From Paragonimus skrjabini miyazakii (taxonomy: Eukaryota > Platyhelminthes > Trematoda > Plagiorchiida > Troglotrematidae), in contig JTDE01000728.1 in the NCBI GenBank assembly GCA_014338405.1, forward strand, positions 127,830-191,829: a DNA stretch of 64,000 nucleotides. Reading direction: 5' to 3'. Of the stretch, positions 9,501-22,200 are shown piece after piece. Made by a program: the position numbers and the translations under genes. Each line of letters starts with the position of its first letter. Position 1 is the stretch's first letter. Below the pieces are notes generated by a model. That model was not told where the DNA came from. It ran no database searches and worked only from the letters and a program-made list of their open reading frames with translations.

Positions 9501-10759
9501 TTTGATATGATAGTAGCAATACTAATCACATTTTTCTTGATTGATATATCTTTTCAAGTTAAACTTAGTGCACGGTTTTATTCATGCCTCAAAATGAATA
9601 AAAAAAATGCAAAACCTACGATTGGTAAGAACACAGAAACGCAAAACATTGATCACGACTCTGTGTTTGTTCTCGCAATGCAACTAACCAGAAGGTTAAC
9701 TCTAGCGACCAAAACTACCGGCAACCGTGTATAGAGGATTACTACCAGTCATCATCTTACATGGGCTAACATTTCCGTGACACGAATAAATAAATAACCT
9801 TTGAACATAGAGTTGTTGCCGATGGTTAAATATCAGTAGGGTTCCTAAGAACTGCGCGGAAATCAAAACGTAAAGTTCATTTGGTTTTTGTGAACTGATG
9901 TTGGCAAAGCGTTCACCAATCGAAAAAAGCGCCTTGTAATAACACTCAATAAGTAGCGTAATCGACCGACACACGCATGTGCTACTGGCTAACCGTCTAG
10001 AAACACGATCGTTCATTCTAGCTTGAAACGTCGCAAAGGTCCTGCTAACACAAAACAGATAAGACTATAAATTAGACGAACGCGTCCATCTATAGACTTA
10101 TTATGTTACATCAAGAGGGAAACCGGTTTAGTACTTCATAACCATGCCATGCACCGTGCCGTTTTGATATACCATTCGACATTTGCGCTACTACTAATAA
10201 GTATTCAGTAATTGGACAGAAGCCTTCCGTATGTATATCATAGAACTAAGTAGGCAGCTCATCACGATCTTAAAAAACCAAGGAGGTCACTATCGGACCA
10301 ATCTGTATCGGTTTCCTGAAGAAGAACAGACGGTTTATGCTGAGGAAGTCAAATCGCGGCCCACATAAACAAAATGCTGTTTATAAGTATTGTTGATGCG
10401 TTTCTCATCTTCGTTAAGACAATTAACAAAGGATTGCTAACTATACTTTGTTGTACTAAAACGAATTTAAATTTAGAGACCATAAGAATTGTTTACAAAC
10501 TTTTCAAACATTGAAAGGCGGAGGAATGTGAACGAGAGTTCTGTTGCGAGGGTGAACATAGAGTTGTCGATTCCGTACAAAAAATAAACAATTAAAATTA
10601 ATCGAATTTACCGAATCCTGAAGGTTCCGAGACGTAGGCGTTACGGATTGTGGAACATTCGTAGTGCCGTTCGTCTTCCGGCCATCGAGGTCAGTGTCAC
10701 CTTCGGATGAAAATTGGGCTTTTTTCATCAGCATGGGTTGAGCTTTCGACTTGGAATAT
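6542..10759 (-). CDS. Candidate three-exon 3' part of a gene, unknown protein (possible kinase tail)
   Basis: Three minus-strand exons fit by phase. Exon 10612-10759 has acceptor gcaccag and donor TTCG/gtaaat (phase 2 in, phase 0 out), 49 codons, Ser/Thr/Lys-rich. Exon 6792-7146 has acceptor gaaactag and the perfect donor GCAG/gtaagt (phase 0 in, phase 1 out), 118 codons, Ser/Asp/Gln-rich and ending in the basic patch RQRRRERRRLHEFA. Exon 6542-6663 has acceptor cctttttcag, 39 codons, and stop TGA. Joined, they give about 207 residues without a recognised domain; the composition looks like an unstructured regulatory tail. The NEK4-like kinase upstream on the same strand ends its last known exon with an open donor, so these may be its C-terminal exons. 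One linking exon (phase 0 in, phase 2 out) would still be needed and was not found. The last codons lie in a dispersed repeat. Confidence 0.4.
7352..7375 (+). repeat. Dispersed repeat GACAGCAATACATCA, copy 2
   Basis: gacagcaatacatcaacgg followed by ttcac, 22 of 24 bases as in copy 1. It lies in the proposed intron between 7146 and 10612. That intron also holds a decayed SINE near 9.3 kb and several chance open frames. Confidence 0.6.
9240..9400 (-). mobile_element. Decayed SINE copy
   Basis: Plus-strand gttgaacatcactcacatgt at the start and cagacttgagtttcactctc in the middle are the reverse complement of the SINE tail and of its gcgaaactcgagtctagtgc body motif, with many substitutions. The tRNA-like head is barely recognisable. 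Confidence 0.45.
9507..9620 (+). CDS. Candidate first exon with signal-peptide-like start
   Basis: ATG opens a frame whose first 17 residues are strongly hydrophobic (MIVAILITFFLIDISFQ). The frame then turns polar and basic and ends at the donor ATTG/gtaaga in phase 1. This is the usual form of a first exon of a secreted or membrane protein. No following exon was found, and a hydrophobic run in AT-rich DNA can arise by chance. Confidence 0.18.
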
Positions 10760-10904
10760 CTGGTGCACAATGTAATCAACATAAAATATGCTTACCACAT
10801 TGCAAATAAACAATGTGAAGACGAGACAATCGACAGTGTGGTTGACGCACACAAAGAATGAAATAAGCTTGCAAACTGAAATGATTTCAAAATGATCATC
10901 ATAT

Positions 10905-11080
10905 AGTTGATCACAGCTTTCTCATTCAGATGGATTCTTAAATCGCCCTCTTTCGAAAAGAAACACCACGCTTAACCTTCGTTCTTATCAGAGCTCGTCA
11001 GTTGTGCATATCTTTGCAGCGACCAGGATTAGAAATTCGGACACGATTTCCACCGGCTAACTAGGCAGTCTAGAATGCAA
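10905..11080 (-). mobile_element. Decayed SINE copy
   Basis: Read on the plus strand, gatcacagctttctcattca, then ccttcgttcttatcagagct and cgtcagttgtgcatatc follow the reverse complement of the SINE family in order, with frequent changes. Ends are blurred. Confidence 0.5.
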
Positions 11081-14000
11081 TCAGATATTACTGACGTTCA
11101 GTTTGAAAATAAATCGATTAAACATCAAATTAAAATAAGCCAATTCGTAAGGCAGCAGATTTCGTAAAAAAACTCTCAAAACATCCCTCATCACCGTTAA
11201 CAAATAACACATGTGAAATAATGAAAACAAATAAACCATGCGTTCACATATTTCGTGTATAGTGAAGCAGCTCCGAACATATCTCTATCAGAAATATTTA
11301 TTTTGAAACATTCAGTCCCAGTGGACAGTGAAGTCAAAATAACGCCATTTAACACTCTCGTCTCACTCATAAAAATATCGTTAGAATGAAAATAAACATG
11401 ACAGATTTTCAGTGGAAGAAAAATGTGACAGTTCATCTGAATTGTTCATGGTATCTATAAAGAACCCCTGAAAACCGGAAATAAACAGGTGGCAAACAAC
11501 CGCTTAAGAATATATAGTGCCAGCAAGTGAACGGACGATAAATATTGTTCCGCCCGACAAGTAATCATCCTAAGATAGCTTAGTGCCACATTATAAAGAA
11601 AACAATAGCAATATTAATTCGTGTTTAACGATCATGCTGTATAATTTCAATGCGGTTATTGGTAGCTTTCAAACTTCAAGGTGTATCATCTTATAAAACA
11701 CGATAGTCAAAAAGGTACACAGAAAAAACGAAACCTTACAAAACACTGTTAGAAACGAAACAACTTTGGTTAATGGCTCTGCTTCTCATTGCCAAACCCT
11801 TATTGATACTTGAACATCGCGTTTTCTGGACCAACGTAAACACAACTGTTCCGGCGATTGCGGACTTGCTTTCAAATGAACTCAAAGTTATCACCATGTT
11901 TCCACCAGTCAATTTTGGAGATAATCCCTTTTTTCGATTCTAATAGGTCACTTCATGTGGCGGCCATTTCGAACAAACTGAAAAAAGTTAGCCATCCGAG
12001 AGCCTAACTTTTCCCTCAACCATGCGGTCTTCCGTAACCGGCTGTATTATTCTTCTGTTTCATGTGTACTGTTTGGAAATGATAATACATCTGCGATGAG
12101 AACACGTAGAAACAAATTTAAATATGGTGTGTTCTGCACAATTTTCCACGCCTTCACTATTTTCAATCGTTGTGTTTGTGGCAACTTTTCTAAAATGACA
12201 CTTGCTGAGGCTATTCATTCACATTTTTTGCCTTGATTTATCTCAAACCGTTCTTGTTTAATTACTCAACGTGTGACAGTGTACAAGAGTTCAGTCGTTC
12301 CTTATCTTGCGTTTTAGTTGACTGATTGCGATTTTCCCGCGGATCTTTTAGCTAAATTACCATTTATTGTGATTGTAAACTAGTTTGACGAGATGGTTGT
12401 ATATCCACACTGGATATTCATCACTCAAATGCATACAGCCTTTGGCAGTAAATAATGCCGTTTCGTTTTCACATTATGTGGCAACTGGCCTTAAACAGTG
12501 AACAGTTTAATAGTCCTTGCATATCCTAAGTTGACGGATTCAGAAAACACGTCCTAGTTACTGAGGGTTCCTACGTAATTTTCATATCAAACTTGAAGTG
12601 TATACTGCCTGCTTGTTAGTCAGGTAGGTCTCGACTGAATATGCAACACGGAGATGACAATGCAACTCCAGATTTAACTATCTTGTTCGTGTTTTACCTA
12701 TGGCAGAGTGATTACTTGCAGCCAGTACTGACAATGGTATCCAGTTGGTTGGCGTACTTCACAGTATCCAGTGAGACGGGGAAATGAATAAGTCAGAAGG
12801 TAGAATTTTTAAGTTCCCGACTTAATTAGATGGCGGGCATTATGCGACGTCTGTAGCCGATTCTAATTCAGCTTCAATTGTTCACACTAACGTAATTTCA
12901 AATGCAAAAAATTTTCTAGTGTAGTACTCGTCGTCATCATCGACAGCAATAAATTAGTGGCTACTATTAATGCCTAACATCTGTTGTACACAGTAACCAT
13001 ATAGCACCCTAAAAGTACTTAGGTTGAGTTCACCGAAACGATTGATTATCAACCCTAACACCATAGCAACAACCGTCATTTCACCAAATTCGATTGGTGT
13101 ACATGATATACATGTCTCCAGTCATAAGTGAAGAAGATAACAAATGAACAAAAACAACTGACGAACACGATACACACAAAGTAAGCTTTCGGCAACTGTT
13201 TTCATTCTCTGTATCATCAACATTATCAACATTGCTCCAAACATAAGTGTCATGGCTCTAAATGCCATCAGCTCTGGTAGCAGTCCACAAAGTAATCGAT
13301 TGGCAAATAAATTTTTAAAAAGCAGGAATAAGCAAGAAATAAAGACAACGGGGAACTACGAAGAAAGAGTCATTAACATTACGAATGTACGTTCGTCACA
13401 TACTGCAACACACCGTCGCGTCTGAATGCCTCACCAACTAGTGGTATAGATAGTAATGAAAGCACCAGCATAGCAACTGACACCTATGAGCTTTTGCTCA
13501 GCTAGAAAGTGAAGACTTTTACAACTCGCAAACACTTCATTGCCTGGCCACCAACTGACCATTTACTCACTCAGTATTTTAAGCCAACCATCTGTAGACC
13601 CTTTAAAATGTTGCGGGCTGTCAATAAATAATAAACATTCCCAGTGAGCGACATAATTACCAAAGTCAGCGTGACCTGATACACAATGCAACCGAATTCG
13701 CCCAACTTTTGTCAGTATATAGCTGTATCCTAATATTATCGTCTCCAATCAGTTTATCCCATCCGATGCATAGGATTGCGTGTAGACATCCCTGTTTCAA
13801 GGTCTGAGGGCGGCTAAAATCATTCATCCTACTCGTCCTTGTGTTTATCTGTAAAAACAACGAGAAAGATGGCGATCAACAATTTTCGGCATCAAGTCGC
13901 CAGAAGCCCTTTATTAAATCTGAACCTGTGGATGGCGTAGCTGTAATTCCTCATGAGAGTAATTCCTGTATAAAAAAACAGCCGTATTGTTTTACTACTT

Positions 14001-15074
14001 ATAACTATTGCCATGCAAACTTTCAGTGTGTTCATTAGAAACGGCTTAACGCAAGTCAGCTCTTTCCCAAGGTGACAACAGAATGAAGAGTATTTCTTTT
14101 TAAATAATACTTCATTCGAAACTAGGTAGGATACGTCCAAGACCAACAGGTAATTCGTCATTTCGCAAAAAGCTTGTAAACAACACACGTACGTAAGGAC
14201 GCAAAGGCTTAGAGATTGCAACAAGAAAAAATGTCTTTTCTACAGAACAAAATTTTCCGGAAAGTGGTTGCAAAATGCTCAAATCAAAATAGGATGAAAG
14301 AGGAATGGTAAAATACGGCTTTTAGTTCGCGTAAAAAAATTCATCAGAAGCATTAAAGCCAACTACCGTTTGGTAGTTCAATGTGACAGAATGTATGAAT
14401 TTCATTCCTGTCCTACTTTTGTTGTTTACTCAATAGTGTAAAAGTGTACAATTGGCATACAATCCAATACCCGAAGATTGGTACAGCTAAGTCCTGTAAC
14501 AGATACTTGTTTTAACTGGTTCAATAATTCTAGAAATACTTCTGGATCATGAGAGAAACGTCAGGAAAAAAAACACAAAGACCAATCGTTTCCACATTTA
14601 TTCTCAAACGCTGTGCTCAGTACTTCGGTGAATAATAATAACAACACTCTTATCAGTAACATGATACAAAACTCACTGGTCATTAAACATGATGGGATTA
14701 CTAATGTACCTTGGTACGTTAAGATCCTTTGCTTAATTCAAAATCGATCCTGTGTTGTATAATAATTATGAAATCATATTACATTGGAAAATAAAAATTT
14801 TAAATTTATAGATAGAAATACGCCTTACGGCATTTCATAAAATGAAGTATTTCAGCACAATAACAAAACAAACGTTAACAGCTCCCACGTAATAAGCAGT
14901 ACAACAATCTGAAAATTAGACATCATGCTTTCATATAGCTATTGGTTTCCTGATGGTTATTCAACACCAAGAAGCTGTAAACGAGTATGCAGCTCAGTGG
15001 ACTAGTGAGGAATATATCTAACAAGTAGTTTAGTAGATTCATGATTCTTAGATGAGATCTAATTATGAAGTCAG
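11081..15074. other. Long AT-rich intergenic or intronic stretch
   Basis: No gene or known domain is seen apart from one short dispersed repeat at 12952. Frames at 13563-13860, 13841-14038 and 13892-14224 overlap one another on both strands and have chance-like composition. If the kinase gene runs to 6.5 kb, this is intron. Confidence 0.35.
12952..12975 (+). repeat. Dispersed repeat GACAGCAATACATCA, copy 3
   Basis: gacagcaataaattagtggc, more diverged, followed like copy 1 by a stretch ending in atgcctaac (copy 1 has atgcttaac). Confidence 0.45.
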
Positions 15075-15154
15075 GGCTTTGGCTGGATTAAAACCGGCGA
15101 CAGGAACAACATGCCCAAACGCGGCAAGTACTCTACCAGCTGAGCTACAAAGCC
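15075..15154 (-). tRNA. tRNA-like element (pseudogene or SINE head)
   Basis: On the minus strand the 80-base unit has a perfect 7-bp acceptor stem (GGCTTTG with CAAAGCC), a D arm with A box tagctcagctggtagag, and a T arm with a weakened B box ggttttaatcc. The anticodon arm is irregular: a TTGCC/GGCAT stem with loop GCGTTTG has C instead of the invariant U33, and the variable region is long. A functional tRNA is therefore unlikely. A related half copy lies at 48236, so this is probably the head of a second tRNA-derived SINE family. Confidence 0.5.
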
Positions 15155-15457
15155 AGGCCAGGAGCTAGAAGACTTCACATTTGGACTCTTTAACCCACCC
15201 GTCCCACTATCTAATATGGAATCCACCAAAGGATCCAGAAGATCAGCTGTCCCGGCAGGATTTCTCAAAAAGGTCACGTTGGAATCCGTCATCTTTACTG
15301 TTGAGCATTAGGAAAAAATATATCTGCCGAAATGCAAAAGCGTGTGTAGAATTCAGCCTGTAACCATAATAGACCATAAAACCAAAAGCCAGTCGTAAAC
15401 CTGGATGACATTTTTCACACAAGCTCCATGCATTTTATTGCACACTATCAAGTTTTT

Positions 15458-15531
15458 GAGAAGTAGTAGGGGATTTTGGTTTTCATACAGATTTAACACC
15501 ACCCACAGTTGGTCGCAGCTGTCGCATTCCC
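15458..15531 (-). mobile_element. SINE 3' fragment, inverted and fused to the next copy
   Basis: About 74 bases read on the plus strand as the reverse complement of the SINE 3' part (gtagtaggggattttggttt through cagctgtcgcattccc). They are joined without spacer to the 5' head of a plus-strand copy. Confidence 0.75.
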
Positions 15532-15755
15532 GGTCGTGCCTAATGTGAGGGCATTGGCGCAGTGGTAAACAAGGTTTCCTCATGAGCAGCGTGGCCATGG
15601 TTCTAGTCCCGGTCGTCACAAGGACATGCACTAGTGACAAGCTCTAATAACAGCGAAACTCGAGTCTAGTGCTTCTGCTGTTCGGAAGGGGTCGACTGGA
15701 AAGTCTATGGCAATTCGACAGCTGCGATCAATTGAGTGCGATGTTCAATCAATAT
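15532..15755 (+). mobile_element. SINE copy, plus strand
   Basis: Starts ggtcgtgcctaatgtgaggg, then A box tggcgcagtggt, B box ggttctagtcc, body gcgaaactcgagtctagtgc and gacagctgcgatcaattgag, ending near gatgttcaatcaatatcaag. The terminal atcaaaatcccctactactc segment is missing here, while an inverted version of that segment lies at the other end of the pair. Confidence 0.75.
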
Positions 15756-17276
15756 CAAGTTATTTTCCTAATGCTTTTCCTTCAAACATAATACATGGGA
15801 TATTTGGAGTTACATCGTGGCTAAGTGAGGATGTTGTTCTGTAGTCCAGAATACTTGGCTGATGATCAAACTGGCTAGATCCTTGAATACATCAGCCGAT
15901 TTTCGTATTTAACCACGTTGTTTTAATATATTAGTACTCCAAGTACATGCAACAGACAACTTAGGTGAAACCCAAACTAAGTCGGAAATCAGTGTACAAT
16001 AGCTAAGTCCACAAACTATCCCGTCCGCCGTATTCACTGACTGCCCGTCAAGACCACGTGACTGTTAGACACACTGCTGTCTGGAGACAAGTTTAAAAAG
16101 AAAGCATGTAAGAAAACAAAGGGGACCATATGTCGAATGATGTCCAAATACGGAGGCAGTTTGCATTAGCAACAATGTTCTCGAGGCTAGTCGCAAGAAA
16201 TTTTAAGTCTAGACATTGGCGTCTAGTCAAAAGCATTTACCGTAGAGAACAAAAAACTTGAAATGTGATAATACTGAAAAATGAAATTTTCAATTAAGTG
16301 AAGTGACATATCATTAGTCCTCGTGACGGTCTGTCTTTTTCTGCTAAGCGCACTTTTACAGTACTTATAACTTTGTGGGGCATTTTCTATCTTTCAAAAC
16401 ATTTAAGAAAACAGTTGAAATTTTAAAAAGCACTACATTCCGGAAAAAAGCCAAGTTTGAAGTTTCGAGTAGTATATCCTCAAGTGGACAAGATCGACTT
16501 TGGGTTACGTAAGTGAGTGAAGAGATGATAAGGCAAAATTGGATAGAAAAGCAACGATACAAAAACGCTTCAAAATTCTGAAAACTTACAGTCATAATCT
16601 ATTAGAAGTAACTTGCAGCCTGACGTAAGTAAGCCGATATAGTTGCACTAAGGTCAGCCGGCACAGTGACTTATAAACGCATATATAACGTTACTTCGGG
16701 TTTCCAAATGCGACCGACAGTCAATGTTATCATTTTATATATCGCAAGTTGAGGTAACCGACGACAACATGCCCACAAATCTGACCGGGTGATGAGCTGA
16801 AAAAGTCTAAAATTCACTGTAACAGGCATTGTGCAGAAGACACAACAGCATCGACGCTCCTCTTTCAGCCAGAAATTGTAACAATTTATATCTTAAAGCC
16901 CATCACCTATTCTCCTGCTTGAAATGTTCTCTGAGACTGTTTCCACCACAAAGAAGTCTTGGTGTTATGAGTCAGTTTGTTGGAATTACTGTACACTCAT
17001 TTCGACTAAGAAGTGCGCATTTATGAACGGTTGTCCAGAGCATCTTCTACTTCAACCGATATTTGCTAAAGGTGACTGATTTTCTCCAACCTTTCCAACT
17101 GTGTGATGAACGATATTTCGGAATGAGCCCTCAGAAATTCCGAGGACTTCTAACTGGGATTTCTGTCGGATAGTAATTTGATTGATATTTAGTATACAGA
17201 CCACACTGTTTTATTTAACTCATCTGCTGAAAAGAATGCAGACCACAGTAAACACTAATTATTATGGCTTGTCGGT
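15756..17276. other. No gene recognised
   Basis: AT-rich sequence without domains or family repeats. The 76-codon minus frame at 16365-16595 is a chance-like frame. Confidence 0.3.
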
Positions 17277-17560
17277 ATGGTATGTACATTGTCTATTCAA
17301 AGTGTAGTTTTGCCAATTAATGGGTTTGGCCGTGACTCTGTTCTTGTTGTTACAGGCAGGCCTCTTGAGAGTGCTGATGACTTTACTTCTCTAGGCAGTG
17401 TTATCTCATCGGCCTGTAATGTTGCTGAGGAGGTGTCCATGTGGAAAGCAAAAACATATGGGAAATTCAATAACCTTGATCATTAGCGGCATCGTAAAAA
17501 CACCAGACTTTCGATTAAATAAAAGATACAATGTGTATGTATTTGTATGATCTGGTTCAA
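17277..17560 (+). pseudogene. LINE (non-LTR retrotransposon) C-terminal RT scrap
   Basis: A plus frame reads RPLESADDFTSLGSVISSAC and then NVAEEVSMWKAKTYGKFNNL. This is the motif found in many LINEs just after the catalytic domain (usually a phrase like FTYLGSVIS, then a helix and FANLRHL-like segment). Past the stop at 17484 a second frame shows a worn trace of the usual LLYGSETW motif near 17550. Only about 280 bases survive. Confidence 0.55.
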
Positions 17561-18968
17561 TGGTTCATAGACCTGGACCACTTCTTCTCATAGTTTGACC
17601 ACCGTCGTTTCTGCTAGACAGCCTGAATCCATTGAACTGTCTACTTGCTATGTGACAGTCGATCAGCGTGTCTTTGGGAACTCAACAAGTTCATTATCCA
17701 TAACCGATGCGCAATCTGCACAGATTGTATTGTGTCCTTTGCATGCTAGTGGAGTGTATGCCACACATATTTTAGTGAGGCTGATGACGGTTGGAAGAAA
17801 CTGCAAGGCGGCTAGGTAATGATGTGATTACGGGCAGGTAAACTGACGACCGCCTGGCTGGACTAGGTCGGTAGACGCTGCTTGTCAGGTTAGAGAATGC
17901 GCAAACACTGCTTAACTGCTGGCCAGAAAAAGTTTCAGACACGCCAGTATATTGCAGTCAATGACAAGCCTACGTCTGCGACATAGTTGCCTTATTTTTT
18001 ATATTTTTATTTTTTACTACTGTTGGTAATAGTATTATCATAGGTACTATTACTACTCATTTGCCATTCTGTTGTTTGTGAACTACCGTCAGAATCAATG
18101 ACCTTCTATATCATAGCACCTATGAGTAGCTTTCAGCGCTGAACACATGATCAACTGCTAACGTCAAAACGTCACCATCAATGTGTGCTAGTGTGAAACA
18201 AACGGGGAGTTTTTTCATTTCTATCAGCAATTTACTGGCATATCAGATAAAGAGGGGTGGTTATTAATTAAAACGGACAGTCTATAAACAAGAACTCATA
18301 CCAATACAAATATTACTCAGTTATCGCACAGTCATCAAACACAGTCATCAAACAAATGCAGAAAGCATAGCGTGTAAGTTGTGGTGTGTTCAAATGATAC
18401 AGCACTATCTGACAATAGCTAAAACCAAGAACTCGGATGGGCAGTTGGGTAACTTCAGGTCAATAAATTTTTTATATCCGTAAATCAAGTGTATATTTTC
18501 AAAAAACTGCAATTGAATTAGGTTCACTTGGCTCCATTGTGTCTTCACAGTCAATAACTTACAAGATTAATATTAAGAACCCATAAAACTGACAAGATGA
18601 CTGGTAGTCAAAACAGAACGAGTAATAAGAACCCAGGTATTCGTTAGCGTTGACAACATAAGTTTAACAGGTGATCAAGAATTACTACTTAGTTGAGATC
18701 GTATGTGTATGCTACTCTCGAAAATAGTTTGACGCAAATGGTGTTGTTCAAAATGTACAAAGACAATATTCACATACGCAAGCGCACATTAACTTTCTAT
18801 GCTTATTCGCACTTTGGGATATTCACGTAGTGACCTCTGATGAAACGTGAACCCCTACATTCTACTGGTAGCCTGTCTACACACCGCAGGTGAAACACTC
18901 AACCATGTGCCAGTTGATGTCTGCCTAATCTGAGGCTTGTATATTGTAAATTTTCTGACCTAAATCAC
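17561..18968. other. No gene recognised
   Basis: A possible continuation of the LINE scrap to about 17.8 kb, then a T-rich tract at 17990-18020 and AT-rich sequence. No further domain is visible. Confidence 0.3.
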
Positions 18969-19000
18969 TTGACAAAGGCTCTCCGAGAGGGTCGAAACGT
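18969..19000 (+). ncRNA. Hammerhead-ribozyme-like motif, probably inactive
   Basis: The segment TTGACAA, stem GGCTCTC, loop CGA, stem GAGGGTC, then GAAAC has the order of a hammerhead core: CUGANGA, stem II, GAAA. Stem II pairs over all seven positions if two G-U pairs are allowed. The first core box differs from consensus at C3 and G8, which should abolish cleavage. Penelope-like retroelements are known to carry such motifs in their terminal repeats, and Penelope remnants lie elsewhere in this window. Stems I and III were not resolved. Confidence 0.4.
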
Positions 19001-19182
19001 TGCGAAACCTATAAGACAATATTTATCTTTATCACTTTTCACATGTGGTCACTAGAATGTTACATGGATTTCTTAACACAAGGTTACTAACTGTTTGTGT
19101 GATTGGTCAATGATTTTTCAAACCCAAAATTGTAGAACAAACACAATAAATGGGCTTAGAGCTGTCCATTGTTAGTCCCGCC

Positions 19183-19206
19183 GACAGCAATACATCGGCG
19201 GCTGAT
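19183..19206 (+). repeat. Dispersed repeat GACAGCAATACATCA, copy 4
   Basis: gacagcaatacatcggcggc, then tgat. Same family as the copies at 6530, 7352 and 12952. Confidence 0.5.
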
Positions 19207-22200
19207 ATAATTGTCCATCTACCGTAAAGCTATTGAAATAAAAAATCTTATGTAACAGCCCAAATACGATGAACAAATACAGCTCCATAACCCAGCTTTC
19301 TAGGTCCACGCTAAGACAAGTGAAGAAGTAAGCAAGTTGTAACTGATAGTATTGGGGAACCTGAGTTTCCTATCTCACTGCTTCATTGGTTGTTCTACTG
19401 TTGGATAACCTCAGTGAAATAACAAAAACAATCACAACACCAGATCTGTTTAGTCACTACATTCTTTGAGGTCTTCATCCACAGACCACGTTAGTCATCG
19501 GTGTAGTGGGATCGAGAAACGGCTCATAACTGTGGTCAAAACGCTGCGCTATCGCCAAAGCCGTCAACGTAAAAGGCAATAGTGGACAGCATTTAAGACT
19601 TTTGATCGTAGAAAAAATTCCACGAGAATTTCTGGCCCCGAATTGACAAAACTTCTTTGATGAGTTGCCCGCAATCACAGCTTTCTTACCAAAATGTCTA
19701 AAACGATGGAATAAGAACCTAATTTTTTTATGATAGTACACGTGGAAGATTGACAGACTGGCTACGAAAGTGATTACGCTTGTAAAACTACGGTCTTCTT
19801 CTACAGCAGTATGTTGACATTAAAAGACGCCAAGGTAATACTAGACAATCACAATTCAATTCAAGAAATGCCACCATATAGTGAAGTGAAAACAATCAAC
19901 CTATGAAACGGAAGGTTTACTTATTCTAATATTTTCACCCTCAAACTATAAGAAATCACAACGTATAACCGACAGCCCGCCCGCAGGAATACGTAATGGA
20001 ATTAAACGGAAATTCAAAAGCATCCATTTCTACCTTGCTCCACGCTCAGCAGTGTCGCGTGACTCCAATCAAAAGGCTATAGATGTAATGTTTATACAAG
20101 GTAGAGGACCTTCGGATTTTTACGGCCGAAAGTTGACAGCAGCCGAGCAACAATATTCCTGGATACAAAAAGAAATTATGCCGTTAGCGTATATGACGGA
20201 ACGTTAAACTGACTAAGCCTTTGGTGGAAAGTAAACTCTGTATACGGATTATATTCCGCTCGGTTTGGCTATCAGTAAGTCTTTTTACGCCGCACCAATG
20301 TCACTGATTAATGCTTGTCCTTCTCTAACACAACGTTGGTGCGATCGTCGGCTAGATTACAAGCATAACTTACATATCGACTGTCTCGCTGGTGCTACAC
20401 GGAGTTTGGAGTCCTGAGGAGTAGACGACTCACAGATCGAATAGTAGCACGTATCTTTATCGGTGTGTTAAACCAAAGAACAATTTTGAATAGATGGCTG
20501 GAAGAAAAAGAATAAGTACAGCCAAAACATATTGAGACTTCTCATTAGCTAACGTTACGAGAAGTGTATCGTGCTAATTCAGAAGCCATCCGTAGGACGC
20601 AAAACACAAAAAAATGACCTAACACAACGAGACAGATTCATTACTACACATAAATTGCATCAGGAGCTAAAAACCAGGTCCTACAACCGAAAGATCTTAT
20701 AACATTAAGCAAAATACCTAGTAGATAATGATAAAAGGCTGCAAAGAACTATCTAACCACAGTGGCTTATTTCAGTGAGTACTCTATAAAGTTTGCTCCA
20801 TATGTTACAGGAGTGAACGAATTGTGTGTTGGTGAGCTTCGCATGCGATAATGGGAGATGGCACCTAGGGCAGTGGTCTACAGTTCGCAAGCTGGAAAGC
20901 TTCAACAATTTGCTAAAAGAAGAAAATTAAAACGGTGACTGACTACCTTTGTCGCAGTCAGTCAAATAAGACAGTCGAAGAAGCTATGAAGAAGGCTAAG
21001 GTCATCCTCATAGCCAAAGAAAGCAAATATATCCTGTATATTGTGCCACTACAGAGGAGTAATGCTCAAACAACTGACACGAACTTCAGAAACAATTTAA
21101 AGATTCATAAGTCTTAAATCAAAAACTATTTTATAGTATAATTAATGGGTTGATACAGCCGGCAATCCATTTGACGGAGAACTGAGAGAACAAACTCGCA
21201 TACATATGTGGAATCGAAACCGACATCGCAACAGAGAGACGAAATCTGTATCACTACTTGAGGTGGAAGTATGATGTGAAAGTATACCATAATCAGAAGC
21301 TATAGCCTAGAAAATAAAGTTTACTAACGGGTCGTGAATGAAGCTGTTCGCAAGAGTTGAGCTCATGTGGACAAAAAAGAGAGTGAAATAATGTAAATTA
21401 AGTTTTAACTTATCAAAATGATCTAATCATGTCAGAAGCTGCCAGGACAACTTTACCAAAACAGTCCTCTTTCAAATGAGGTAGAAGTGAATTCAATAAT
21501 GTAGGGTTTGTTGACTCCTTTCCTCCTGCACGACTGGAAAACCGACTTAGTACTTTTTCAAAGGTTGCCGCAATAAACCCGCAATTTTTGAGGTCAGCTC
21601 TAAGTGAGTTAGTGGTATCTTGATTAATTAATGAATTAAACAGTACTGTTCTCTTGAATAGTCTGCGAATTATTTCAACAGTTTTGTAGGCAGTAGAGAC
21701 ACTCACGCTTCATTCGTACAACTTAGGAAAAAGGATCTACTTCTGGCAGACGAGTTGCAGTTTGAAGGAAGTAATGGACAGCAATTTTATCTATGGAAGA
21801 CTCAATTTCTAAAGATCAACTTCTATTGGATTCTGGTCAGTGATGAAAACAGCGTGCCTAGACAAGTCAAATAACCGAAACTGGTTTCGTCACAATGTAA
21901 GCAACCATTAGCTTAAAGTTTCGACCCTTAATCTCTTGGCATTCCGAATTTCATAAAAAGATTTATGTCAAAATGGGGACAGTCAAACCGTGTGGTAACT
22001 GAGAAAGGTCACGGACCCTGTCATTCATACAGAGATAATCATTTGACAAGAACCAAATCCGTGAACGTATTACCCGACAAAAAATGCAGAAAGGGTGGCA
22101 ACGAAGTCGCTGCAGCATGACATGTCATATTGGCGGGTGCTTACCATGAAACTTAGAGAAAGAGCAGAACATGGAAAACCTGCAAGCGTCGTGGATTTCT

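Noticed and set aside
15075..15154. Functional tRNA gene (Asn-like anticodon GTT)
   Set aside because: U33 is replaced by C, the anticodon stem is irregular and the B box is degraded, so a tRNA-derived repeat is more likely.
21413..21706. 97-codon minus frame considered as a COMM-domain-like or kinase-tail exon
   Set aside because: The resemblance rests on helix pattern only. No conserved Trp motif follows, and its splice phases do not link the kinase to the distal exons.
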